64,000 nucleotides of DNA from Symbiodinium natans (Eukaryota; Sar; Dinophyceae; Suessiales; Symbiodiniaceae), in assembly GCA_905221605.1 (NCBI GenBank), contig CAJNDS010000181.1:1-64000 (forward strand). The letters run 5' to 3'. Under the pieces are notes generated by a model. That model searched no databases. It was not told where the DNA came from and saw nothing but the letters and a program-made list of their open reading frames with translations. The position numbers and the translations under genes are program-made. This document shows positions 54,434 through 63,874 of this stretch, piece after piece. Within the stretch, counting starts at the first letter, position 1. Every line of letters starts with the position of its first letter.

Positions 54434-56480
54434 GGATCAAAAAAAATTGTTTGGGATCAAAAAATTGTTTATTTCTAGGCGGATCAAAAAAACTTATTTG
54501 GGATCAAAAAACAATTTACTGAAGGCTTCTTGCAAGCGGAACGGAGGCTGTAAACGCTCAGAAATGCAGCAGTTCTGGCCGTTCGCAAGCTCCAAATACC
54601 GAAAAAACACAGCATTTTTGCGCATTTCAGAGTTTCCAGAGAGGCTGCAGATATTGTTTGTAGCAGCAGTTCTGCGCTTTCAGAGGCTGGAAATACTGTA
54701 CACTGCAGCATTTCTGAGTTTCCAGAGGCTGCAAATACGGAAAATAGCAGCATTTCTGCGATTTCAGAGGCTGGAAATACTGTGAATAGCAGCATTTCTG
54801 AGTTTGCAGAGGCTGCAAATCAATGCTGGCATCTTGGCATTAGAAGTTTCAAAAATGCGTATACTCTGAAGCATGTATATTCTGGCATAGAATTGTGGAA
54901 ATTCTTGTATAATATTGTATGACAGTGTATATTATTGCATGTTATTGTACGTTGTTGTATATTGTTGAGTATTATTGTATTGTCTTGTGTTTTCTTATGT
55001 TTTTGTGTGATATTGAATATTATTGCATATTATTGAATGTTATTGTATGTTTTTCAATTTATTGTATATTGTTCTTTTGTAGGTTACTGTATATTATTGT
55101 ATATTCTTGAATTTTCTTTGTATATTATTGCAGATTACTCTGTATTACAGTATATTATTGTATATTCTTGTATATTATTGTCTACTATTGTATATCTACT
55201 ATTGTATATTATTGTAGTCTTTTGTACACTATTTTATATTGTTGTATGTCTTGCTGTACATCTTTTGTACATTTTTGAAAAATATTGTATATATGGGTGT
55301 AGATTTTTGTATATTTTTGTATATCATTGTATATTGTTGTCTATTATTGAATATTATTGTCAATTACTGAAAATTATTGTAAGTTATTCTTTTCTTTACG
55401 TGTATATTGCTGCATATTCTTGTACATACTTGCATATTGTTGTATTTTCTGTATTATTGTATAGTATTGCATCGTTTTGTAATATATTCTTGTATATCAT
55501 TGTATCTTACTGCGTCTTCATGTTTTTTTGCAAAAAAGTGCTCGCATCAGAAGGATTCATGTGCTTTGAAGCAAGCTTGCCCAGACTAAGAAAACAGCCG
55601 GGGAGGGGGGGGGGGGGGGTTGGGGGGGGGGCGCAGCCCCCCCATTTGCAAACCAACGCTCGCATCATTGGTTTGGAAAGGATACTCATATGCTTTGAAG
55701 CAAGCTTGCCCGGCTTTAAAAAACAGCGGGGGGTTTGAAGGGGGGGCGCAGACCCCCCCCCCATTTGCAAACACAATGCTCGCATCATGGGTTTGGAAAG
55801 GGATTCATACGAGTGGAAGAGCTTGCCCGGCGCCAAACAACAAAAATATGTATTGTGTATTATCAATTCTATATCAAATAGCAGTAAATTTATACATATA
55901 TGCTTGGCTATTTCGAGTTTATTCTATTTTTATGATACAAAGGTATACTCTACGATATGTGGTCTATTCTACTCTATGCCACTCTAAGTATTTTGTTATA
56001 CTTTGTTTTCATATATATACACCATATATAGATATACATATATATATATATATTGACATATGATGTTATGTTATGTTTTCCTACGATCCTTTCCTTTCCT
56101 TCCTTTGCTTCCTTGCTTCCTTGCTTCCCTTGCCTTGCTTCCTTCTTCCTTGCTTCCTTGCTTCCTTGGCTTTCCGCTTCCTTGCTTCCTTGCTTCTTCT
56201 TGCTTCCTTGTCCTTGCTTCCTTGCTTGCTTCCTTGCTTCCTTGCTTCCTTGCTTCCTGCTTGCTTGCTTCCTTCCTTCCTTGCTTCCTTGCTTCCTTCC
56301 TTCCTTCCGTCCTTCCTCCCTTCCTTCCCTCCCTCCTTTTCTCCCTCCCTCCCTCCCCTTCCCTCTCTCCGTCGGAAGAACCGAATAAAATATTTCTTGA
56401 TCCTAAATACATTATTTTTTGATAATAAATAATTTTTTCATGATCCTAAATTATTTTTTTTTGATCCGCATCCCCATAAT
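54434..56480. repeat. composite AT-rich block with inverted ends
   Basis: The left end GGGGGATCAAAAAAAATT and right end AATTATTTTTTTTTGATCCG(CATCCCC) are inverted. Inside: GATCAAAAAA repeats (54434-54520), a roughly 33-bp TTTCAGAGGCTGCAAATAC repeat (54530-54830), TGTATATTATTG repeats (54890-55520), two to three copies of a unit of about 125 bp around GCTTTGAAGCAAGCTTGCCC (55548-55830) and a CCTTGCTT pyrimidine tract (56085-56370). No genes seen. Confidence 0.6.
56085..56370 (+). repeat. CCTTGCTT/CCTTCCCT pyrimidine tract
   Basis: About 285 bp of almost pure C and T on one strand with only single G interruptions; prone to triplex (H-DNA) structure. Confidence 0.95.
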
Positions 56481-56511
56481 ATGAACCGAAAAATACTTAT
56501 TTCTGTATATG

Positions 56512-56742
56512 AATACATACATACATACCTACCTGCATACATACATACCTACCCACATACATACATACATACATGCATACATACATACATACATACCTAT
56601 ACACATACATACCTATACACATACATACATACATACATACATACATACATACATACATACATACATACATACATACATACACATACATGCATACATACCT
56701 AAATACATACATGCATACATACATACATATATATATACATAC
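56512..56742 (+). repeat. (ATAC)n microsatellite
   Basis: About 230 bp, same orientation as 54209-54403, on the other side of the composite block. Confidence 0.97.
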
Positions 56743-57038
56743 ATATACAGAGCGGCGAGCCACCCACTTGAAATAGACCTTGACCAAGAGCACCCATAGC
56801 AGTGGAGTTGAACGACACAATCTTGCAGTTCCCTCTCCCTCTCCACCCCTATGAGTCGCATGTACTCACTCTCCACGGTTTGGGGTTTAGGGGTTTAGGG
56901 TTTAGGGTTCAGGGTTTAGGGTTTAGCGTTTAGGGTTTAGGATTTAGGGCTTAGGGTTTAGGGTCCTGGCGAATTCCAAGTGAAATTACAGTTGGCCGGG
57001 GGTGGGGGGGGCGGCGGGGGGGGCTTGAGCACTTGCAC

Positions 57039-57118
57039 GAAAGGTCCGCCGCTGGTTCAGGCGAACTCCAAAAAAGCTGACGTGTGGCATGTGGGCTCCT
57101 TCATCCGAAATCCTTAAA
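57039..57118 (-). CDS. candidate downstream exon of the SLATT-like gene
   Basis: GGGTGTTCAG, then 26 codons (LRISDEGAHMPHVSFFGVRL...), ending TTTC|GTGCAAG. The phase (1 nt) fits the exon ending at 57308, but the peptide does not match the expected family continuation, so it may belong elsewhere. Its donor abuts another CTTAAG-family-like terminus. Confidence 0.35.
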
Positions 57119-57163
57119 CTGAACACCCAATCCCAACACCTTAAACCCTACACCCTTAACCCC

Positions 57164-57305
57164 ATTTGCTTAAGAACCCCCCACAAAATCAAAGAACAGT
57201 CATCCCTATATTGCCCTTTTAAGGAAGAATACTCGTTTTGTTGTATTTTTATTCTTTTTTTGGGGGGGGGGGGGGGGGGGGGGCTTCTTAAGCACTTAGT
57301 AGAAG
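57164..57305. mobile_element. MITE-like element at an intron donor, CTTAAG family
   Basis: Termini ATTTGCTTAAGAACCCCCC and GGCTTCTTAAGCACTTAGTAG; a G run of about 20 inside. On the minus strand the intron starts GTCTTCTACTAAGTGC, two bases before the terminus. Confidence 0.7.
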
Positions 57306-57307
57306 AC

Positions 57308-60225
57308 CTGGCCTTGTCGACATCTGGAAGAGTCTGCCACCACACCATGAGGTTGCGAAGGGCTGCGACCACCGACCCGTAGCGCTCCAGCTTCATGTCA
57401 ACTCCCCGGAACTCCTGCTTAGGATTTAGGATTTAGGATTTAGGATTTGGGATTTGGGATTTGGGATTTGGGGTTTAGGGATTTAGATTTAGGGTTTAGG
57501 GTTTAGGGTTTAGGGTTTAGGATTTAGGGTAGGATTTAGGGTTGAGGGTTGAGGGTTCAGGGTTCAGTGTCCCCATGGAACTTTCGTGAGGCACGGGGGC
57601 TTGCCATTTGGGACCCTGAACCAAGGTTTAGGGTTTAGGGTTTAGGGTTGAGGGTTGAGGGTTGAGGGTTTAGGGTTTAGGGTTGGCCCAATCCAGACAC
57701 CAAACCTAATCCTCCCAACCATACCTGGTTCCTATAGGGTTTCTATGCCAAAGAAGCTGACAGGATCTTCCGCTACCCTTTGCAGTCTTGAAGTTGGGTT
57801 CTGTGCACCACCATGAACTGCACCTACCCTTTTTGCACGCAACCCTACAAACCCCTTGTGCATCCAGGCCTATGAGACTGCCAACCCTAAACCCTAAACC
57901 CTAAACCCTAAACCCTAAACCCTAAACCCTAAACCCGAGTGCCGAAGGAGACGGCGGAGGGCCTGCCAGGAGGCCAGGGCTGCCGAGATGGCAACGACCA
58001 GGGGCGTCCAGGAAGTCCTCTACTGAACTTGGAACCCTCGGAAACATGTAGGGTTTAGGGTTTAGGGTTTAGGGTTTAGGGTTTAGGGTTTAGGGTTTAG
58101 GGTTTAGGGTTTCGGGTTTCGGGTTTCGGGTTTAGGGTGTGACTTTAGCTGTTTCTTAGCAATTACAGTACCAAAAAAAAAAAGATCCCAAGAATCCCGG
58201 AGAGTCTGGTCGGACACGGCAAGCACCGACATCAAGGCCGTGGAGGCCAGGAAGAGCACCTGGGTTGCAGGGGTTCAGGTAGCCCTAAACCCTAAACCCT
58301 AAACCCTAAACCCTAAACCCTAAACCCTACACCCTTTTGGGTTTAGGGCCATATTTCGGGGTAAAGAGTTTAGAACTTGGGGTTTGGGAGCTTTGACCCC
58401 TCTACACCCTTTGTTGCACAGCCTGAAACCCTCAACCCCTTGTATTGGAGTTTGCCTGAAGCCCAACACCACGTCGACTTGAAGTACTTGGCCTCAAGCT
58501 AAGGGGTCGTGCCCTTGCCCACAACCAGTTGTTTGGGGGTGTGCTCTTGCCTTTCTAGGGTTCGGGGACCGTCTATACTGTAAGAAACGCAGCCAAGGAT
58601 GCCTGTATGGCCATCCGCGTGCGCCGAACCCTGGGTATCCGAGCCTGATAGAAGTCGCGCAGCGGATTCAACCTCCAAATGATGTACTCATCTGGGGTGG
58701 CCGGTGCATGATGACTATCCTCCACCGCGGCAGGATCCGGTCTGTCGGCCGGCTTGCTCTGGGAGGGTGGGTACTGCTTGTGACGGCGGTGCGCTGCAGT
58801 GACATTTCTCTGAAGCCTCTTCCTCATCATGCTCGCTAGATCCATCGCGCTCTCGTTGCGACTCACATCTGCAGTGCCCTCATCGATTCCCAGACTGAGG
58901 CAGACATCGTCAGTGGTCATCGTGGTCGCAATGGCATCTTTGGGACTGAGCGCAGATTCCACAATTGTGAAGATCGCGTTGCGGAGGTTCTTCTCGGCCT
59001 GTGGCCAACGCAGCCAAAAAAACAGAACTCCCAGCTACTGATGAGATATGCGCATGGCGTCCAGAACACCCTGGCCCTAACCAAAACCCTAAACCCGAAA
59101 CCACATGTAACCGCAAACTTGGGATGTTCCCCTTATACTGTCATTAATAGGGATTATAATTAAAAGACCCCTACTATAATCCCTATTGAGGACTGTTAGT
59201 ACAAGGGGGAACATCCCAACCCTAAACCCTAAACCCTAAACCCAAACCTCAAACCGTTCCTTGCCCGGCCTGTCTCTCAGCCTCGTCTGCCTTCACGCTC
59301 ATGTGCGTGAAGTCCGCGCCCGCGTAGGCGCCGACCCGGGTCCTGACAACAGGTGGGTTTAGGGTTCAGGGTTTAGGGTTTAGGGTTTAGGGTTTAGGTT
59401 TAGGGTTTAGGGTTTTGGGGTTTAGGGTTTAGGGTTTCGCCAACCCAGGTCCTGAACTTCCATATCTCAGCTTGCAGCCTTTGCGACCCGGTTCCTGGGC
59501 GAACGGCAAATTTCTGCATGCCATCGTGAGAGATCGGGCTTAGGTTGGGGATGTTCCCATTTTTGCTAGCAGTCCTTCATAGGGATTCTAGTACTCCCTA
59601 TGGTAATCCCTATTAAGGACTGTAAGTATAAGGGGGAACATCTCCAAGGCTCGGATGAATTTGGGTGTCGTGCCAGGAACTTGGCTCAGGGAGTGACGCA
59701 GTCTTTTGCGAAGAGCTTTTTACGGGCTCTTGCCAACAAGGAGACCTACAGAGAGGGATCGGATAGACGATGACATAGACTCACAAGCAGACATAGAGAG
59801 AGAGAGAGAGACAGAGAGAGAGAGAAAGAGAAAGAAAAGATAAAGACAGAAATGTAGTCGTTTTAATTTAGAGAAGAGAAGCCGCTGCAGAAGCCGCTGC
59901 ACCTAGACCCTAGTTAAACCCCAAGCCCTAAACTTCTTGACCCTGGGCTTCTGGCTGGTTCTTCCTATGAGGGAATGAGGCACCCCCACATCATCCCTTT
60001 AAAGGGTCTATATAGGGTTTAGGGCTTAGGGCTTAGGGTTTAGGGTTTAGGGTTTAGGGCTGATTCCCTTACTCAGAACCAGCAGGGCCCCTTTTGGCAC
60101 TTCAAGGCTCGCAGCTTCATCCACTTCTTGGAGGGGTCCGCAAAGGTGGTCCAAGCTGCAAGCGAGCTCGATGCCAGGCTGAGGCCCAACACAGCGTACT
60201 TCTTCGTTTCCTTGGGCGTTTGGGT
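57308..60225 (-). CDS. probable SLATT/DUF4231-type membrane protein gene, seven exons
   Basis: Minus-strand exons: 60225-60101, 59478-59452, 59342-59255, 58998-58579, 58259-58197, 58019-57963, 57414-57308. The well-defined junctions keep one frame: AA|G gives Lys, AG|G gives Arg, then phase 0; the 58197 end is approximate. Peptide order: a TM helix (YAVLGLSLASSSLAAW) and KKWMKLRAL, then KLQAEIWKFRTRVGAY, AEKNLRNAIFTIVESAL, then EYIIWRLNPLRDFYQARIPR, TM helices (VLFLASTALMSVLAV; WTPLVVAISAALASW), then LERYGSVVAALRNLMVWWQT. This order (W..L, EIWKFRTR.GAY, YI.WR..P...FYQ.R.P, TM pair, ERY...V..L..WW) is what I recall of SLATT/DUF4231-like proteins common in dinoflagellates; the role in such protists is unknown. 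Donors include GT, GC (57962) and GA (59451). All introns carry telomeric repeat. N- and C-termini not found. Confidence 0.6.
58579..58998 (-). CDS. largest exon of the SLATT-like gene (140 codons)
   Basis: Acceptor TTTTTTTGGCTGCGTTGGCCACAG-type tract before 58998; donor GTATAG after 58579; phase 0 at both ends. It starts AEKNLRNAIFTIVESALSP, has a low-complexity linker (QYPPSQSKPADRPDPAA) and ends with the FYQARIP motif and the first half of a TM helix (MAIQASLAAFLT), which the next exon completes. Confidence 0.65.
59119..59219. mobile_element. MITE-like element inside an intron, GGGATGTTCCC family
   Basis: Ends TTGGGATGTTCCCC and GGGGAACATCCCAA with internal CATTAATAGGGATTATAATT and its complement. 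It lies within the intron 58999-59254 of the SLATT-like gene. Confidence 0.8.
59343..59451 (-). other. telomeric-repeat intron with flanking direct repeat
   Basis: This 109-nt intron between RLQAEIWKF and TRVGAY codons is almost entirely CCCTAAA on the sense strand. The donor side reads TTCAG|GACCTGGGTTGG and the acceptor side GTCAG|GACCCGGGTCGG: the same roughly 13-bp sequence with two changes, as expected of a target-site duplication. The donor would be GA. Confidence 0.6.
59545..59647. mobile_element. MITE-like element with intron-like ends, GGGATGTTCCC family
   Basis: Ends TTGGGGATGTTCCC and GGGGGAACATCTCCAA. On the plus strand the flanks give TTAG|GTTGGGG and CTCCAAG|, a perfect GT-AG frame, and the sequences on either side join into a 62-codon open reading. 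In the preferred minus-strand gene it lies inside the first intron, so the plus join may be coincidence. Confidence 0.75.
59792..59845 (+). repeat. (GA)n microsatellite
   Basis: Purine-rich GAGA/AAAG run inside the first known intron of the SLATT-like gene. Confidence 0.9.
59957..60080. mobile_element. MITE-like element, GAGGGAATGAGG family
   Basis: GGTTCTTCCTATGAGGGAAT at the left and GATTCCCTTACTCAGAACC at the right, enclosing GGGCTTAGGG-type telomeric repeat. It resembles 29141-29227 and sits in the first known intron of the SLATT-like gene. Confidence 0.6.
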
Positions 60226-60550
60226 CTTGTGGGTCTAGGGTTTGGGGTTTAGGGTTTAAGGTTTAGGGTTTAGGGTTTAGGGTTTAGGGTTTAGGGTTCC
60301 TGACTTCTCCACGAGAAGGCAGAACGCAGCGAATTTTTTTTGATCTGGGCATTGCCCGGTGCAGTGCTGGCACCTGTTGGCCGCACGCGTGCCCATGAAT
60401 CGGGCTAAGGTGGAATTCTCGGGCTCGTGCCTGGTATCTCCTAGTAGCACCTACAGCAACACAAGCACTATTGCTATGAAGACGATCCAAGAAGCCTGTG
60501 TAAAATGAGCTCTTGCCGTCAATCCGACCATCCAGAGAGCCTTAGATCTT

Positions 60551-61768
60551 TCAGCCGAACAACCTGCGACGCTTTGTGCTGGGGCCTTCCTCAGGCAGGA
60601 CATGTTTGGCATTCAGCGCCAGAGCTGAGCGAAAGCCTGCATTTCTCAGATTGGAGTCGTTGGCAGCATAAGCTCGGAACAGCGCTGGGTCGACTGCGGA
60701 CTGCTTCGAAACGTCGTAGTACTTTTTGGGCACAGCGTCGCCGTCCGCGGTCGCCAGAGCCACCAGCCGTGTCACGACTTTGCGATAGTCCCTGAGCTGT
60801 GACTCGCCACCAAGCTGCTCAGCCCAGAGCTTCAAATGCTGTTCCTGCAGCAGATGGGACCGCCTGCAGGCATGTACACACCATCGTCTGTCGCGGAGCG
60901 AAGAAGTGCGGCAGCTTTTGAAGCGTTGAACAGATTCTGGTCGCACAAGTGGCTGAAATCGCTTCCACATGTCAGTCCTAAATCGCCGAAAAGTCTGCCA
61001 ATCGAAGGTGCAAGGACTGCAGTACGCAAGGCATTCGCCAGACTTCCATCAGGCTCTTTCTCGGCTCGAACGCAGATCATGAGGCTGTCAATGTATAGAG
61101 CCGTCATAAGGTGGTCAGCTTTCAATGCGTCTTCTGGCCGAGCAGTGGCTACTTCACCTCGTGCGAGCTTGACACCCAGAGCAGCTCGAATAGCTCCACG
61201 GCCTGGCAAGTAGCTGCCAGTTTCCTTGTCCGAGGCAACGCCAAGCATTCGAGACAGCTTGCTGACAAGCTGTGTGGTGGCGAACTCCTTTGCCTCCATG
61301 CCAAGCTCTGCAAACATGTATGCGGCTAAGCAACCTACCAAAAGCTTGTAGCGAGTTTCAGCTGTGTCGCCGTCCTTGACGATGATGTTTCCTGAGCTTC
61401 CCAGCTTTGCCAAAAGCTCGTCTGGGAGTGGAAGGCCGATCACTACCGTGGCGTCTACGGGTGGGTCAAGTCCAAATCTCTTGAAGTATGCCTTTGCCTT
61501 TCTGGCACCTTCAGCAGTGGAAGTGTCTACGATCTCTGTCCCAGGAAGTCCGATTTCTTCACGCTCGTAAACCATGGTATTCAGAGCAGCTAGGCAAATC
61601 TCCATAGCATCGTGGATGCTTTCGGAGAAATACTCCCGGATCAGTTTCAGCGAAGTTTGCCTGGAAATTGCTGCCTTGGCACTGTCAGACATACCACTGT
61701 GAAATCCAGAAAGCTGCGGCGATGTGAGTGAGCGGGTAGTGGTCCAGAGTTCTTGAGCCAAAATGGCT
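60551..61768 (-). pseudogene. spliced-leader-tagged retropseudogene, unknown protein of about 380 residues
   Basis: The minus strand reads spliced leader (61768-61752), 59 bp, ATG at 61692 (MSDSAKAAISRQTSLKLIRE...), 286 codons to a stop at 60832. A second frame overlaps from 60970 and continues to 60551, ending KRRRLFG. The natural join is after MPAGGP near 60860 through a small indel, giving about 380 residues. Mostly alpha-helical, Ala/Leu-rich, no signal peptide or TM segment seen. There are no introns, in contrast to the neighbouring gene. I do not recognise the family. Confidence 0.7.
61752..61768 (-). other. relict dinoflagellate spliced leader (17 nt, exact)
   Basis: The minus strand reads AGCCATTTTGGCTCAAG, identical to the last 17 of the 22 leader bases. 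The next bases upstream are CCC of a CCCTAAA array, so the leader is truncated exactly at the array. Confidence 0.9.
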
Positions 61769-61866
61769 GGGTTTAGGGTTTAGGGTTTAGGGTTTAGGGT
61801 TTAGGGTTTAGGGTTTAGGGTTTAGGGTTTAGGGTTTAGGGTTTAGGGTTTAGGGTTTAGGGTTTA
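61769..61866 (+). repeat. TTTAGGG array abutting the spliced-leader relict
   Basis: Fourteen near-perfect units with no spacer between array and leader. Confidence 0.97.
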
Positions 61867-61874
61867 GTAAGGGT

Positions 61875-62337
61875 TTAGGGGGTCTGGGGTTTGCAAAGTT
61901 CAGGGTTTCGGATTGGGGTGTGTGCTTTTGCTGCTTCCTGTTTGAGCTCTTGGCCTGCAGCACAAAAGCCTCAAGGATGCGGGGGCTACTATTAGTTTCT
62001 ATCGTATAGTTATATTAAAGGGACCATGAGTATAACCATATTTATATTTTAATCATTATAATACTGATAATAATAATGATGATGATGATGATGATGATGA
62101 AGGGACGATGAGGGAATACGACTAGCAAATATTCCGCCCCCTAGATTACCGAGGTGGCCTGCAGGGTTCAGGGCTTCAAAGGGTTTGGAGGCCTAAACCC
62201 TAAACCCTAAACCCTAAACCCTAAACCCTAAACCCTAAACGAGATGCGTCGGTGATGTCCTGGGGCGCGGCAGAGGTCGTCACGAAGGTGATGAGCACCC
62301 CGAGCAGCAGCATGAGGAAAAACGAGAGCTTGGCCAT
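61875..62337 (-). CDS. candidate two-exon gene for a small secreted or membrane protein
   Basis: Exon 62337-62241 begins MAKLSFFLMLLLGVLITFVT, a signal-peptide-like start, and ends TCTC|GTTTAGGG. Exon 61954-61875 follows GTGCTGCAG in matching phase (QELKQEAAKAHTPIRNPELC...) to a TAA. Total about 58 residues. The intron (286 nt) starts with a TTTAGGG array and contains (ATC)n. The plus strand of the first exon is open too, so confidence is moderate. Confidence 0.4.
62068..62100 (+). repeat. (GAT)n microsatellite
   Basis: GATAATAATAATGATGATGATGA-type run within the intron of the candidate small secreted protein gene. Confidence 0.9.
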
Positions 62338-62357
62338 GCGCTTCAGAAAACGAGCCT

Positions 62358-62497
62358 TTGTTTGGGGTTTAGGGTTTAGGGTTTAGGGTTTAGGGTTTAG
62401 GGTTTAGGGTTTAGGGTTTAGGGTTTAGGGTTTAGGGTTTAGGGTTTAGGGCTTAGGGCTTAGGGCTTAGGGTTTAGGGTTTAGGGTTTAGGGTTTG
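62358..62497 (+). repeat. TTTAGGG array
   Basis: About 19 units with a short TTAGGGC/CTTAGGG variant stretch. Confidence 0.95.
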
Positions 62498-62753
62498 CAT
62501 CTCCAGGGTGCATCCAGCTGTTTTTGAGTCGCAAATACCGCTACCCGAATTCCTGGTCTTACCCCCGTCAAGCAGACCCTAATCCTAAACCCTAAGCCCT
62601 AAACACTAAACCCTAAACCCTAAACCCCAAGCCCCAAACCCTAAGTCTAAACCCTGCTAGTCGCATGTTGATTGCCTGAAGCTTTCAACCCCAAACCCTT
62701 AACACCAAACCCTAAACCCTAAAATCCTAAACATGGAACTCTAAAACCTGATA

Positions 62754-62828
62754 GCAGTCCTTAATAGAGATTATAATTGGGGGGGGGGGGGGGGGGGTAT
62801 ATATCCCTATTAGGGCTGTTAGTTTTTC
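62754..62828. mobile_element. degenerate GGGATGTTCCC-family copy with G run
   Basis: AGCAGTCCTTAATAGAGATTATAATT and TCCCTATTAGGGCTGTTAG are the internal arms of the family; the centre has become a G run and the outer ends are lost. Confidence 0.55.
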
Positions 62829-63179
62829 AGGGGCAAGGAGGCCCCCAACCCCCCCCCCCCCCCCAAAAGCTACGCCGAGAGGCTCAAAACGCCCCACAAA
62901 AAAGTCTCCCGGAGGTGCCGCGTTTGGGGTTTAGGGTTAGGGTTTAGGGTTCAGGGTGTCATGTCCAATTTCATTCAGAAGTAAAGGAGAAAGACACACA
63001 AAAAAACAAAAACAAAACAACGACAAGACCTTCCAAAGCGAAGTTGGCAAGGATTCATTGCAACACAAAACCCGGCAAAAAAACACCCCTCAAAACTCCG
63101 GACACAAACCCTATACAATTTCTACAAACCCTAAATCCTAAACCCTAAACCCTAAACCCCAAACCCTAAACCCCTAAAC

Positions 63180-63245
63180 CTCAGGGATGGCCTTCTCATC
63201 GAAGACATCCGCCAGCGTCCATGCGAAGCGGAGTAGCAGGAGGCC
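63180..63245 (-). CDS. candidate exon, unknown protein
   Basis: CGCCTCTCCGCCGCAG is a strong acceptor. 22 codons follow (GLLLLRFAWTLADVFDEKAI...), then CTGAG|GTTTAGGG. A plus reading is open across the island, but its signals are weaker. Confidence 0.5.
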
Positions 63246-63286
63246 CTGCGGCGGAGAGGCGTTCGAATTAGGGCGCACGCTTGCGG

Positions 63287-63375
63287 TTTAGGGTTTAGGG
63301 TTTAGGGTTTAGGGTTTAGGGTTTAGGGTTTAGGGTTTAGGGTTTGGGGTTTGGGGTTTGGGGTTTGGGGTTTAG
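63287..63375 (+). repeat. TTTAGGG array with TTTGGGG end
   Basis: About eight TTTAGGG units followed by about five TTTGGGG units. Confidence 0.95.
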
Positions 63376-63768
63376 GGTTTTGGGTTTAGGATTAAGGTTT
63401 AAGTAGGGTTGACGGTTAAGGCACATATGTGTTGAATCTGGACTAGGAGCTTAAGACGGAACCTCAACCCTAAACCCTACACCCTACACCCTAAACCCTA
63501 AACTCTAAACCCTAAACCCTAAACCCTAACCCTAAACCCTAAACCCTGAACCCTAAAAGCCTTAAACCCTGAACCCGAAAAACCCTAAAGCCTAAACCCG
63601 AAAAACCCTAAACAACCCTAAATACCCGAAAGCCCCCAAAAACCTAAAAACCCTAAAACACTAAAAACCCTAGAAACCCTGAAAGCCCTAGAAACCCTAA
63701 ATCCCTTCGAAGTCCTCCCAGGAGCCTAAACCCTAGCCCTACACCCCAAACCCTAAACCCTAAAATCC

Positions 63769-63874
63769 CTGAGCGGTCCTCCAAGGAGCTGGATTTCGGT
63801 AGCCGATCCGAGCGCGACAAGGCCTGGATTCGCTGTTTCAGGGCGCGGTGGTCCCCCAGGCGGATGCTGTAGAC
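63769..63874 (-). CDS. candidate exon, unknown protein
   Basis: Sense CCTAAACCAG, then an open charged stretch (VYSIRLGDHRALKQRIQALS, then RSDRLPKSSSLEDRSG). The 3' limit is approximate (possible GA donor). It could precede the 63180-63245 exon. Confidence 0.45.

Noticed and set aside
58193-58278. Plus-strand exon RVWSDTASTDIKAVEARKST
   Set aside because: Shadow of the minus-strand TM exon VLFLASTALMSVLAV, which joins in phase to its neighbours.
59478-59773. Two-exon plus-strand gene joined exactly by the element 59545-59647
   Set aside because: Attractive phase match, but the same stretch yields the family-consistent KLQAEIWKF|RTRVGAY exon on the minus strand; kept only as a note in findings.
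60083-60232. Plus-strand 50-codon exon (QGPFWHFKARSFIHFLEGSA...)
   Set aside because: The minus strand of the same stretch gives a TM helix and KKWMKLRAL that join in phase with downstream exons of the SLATT-like gene.
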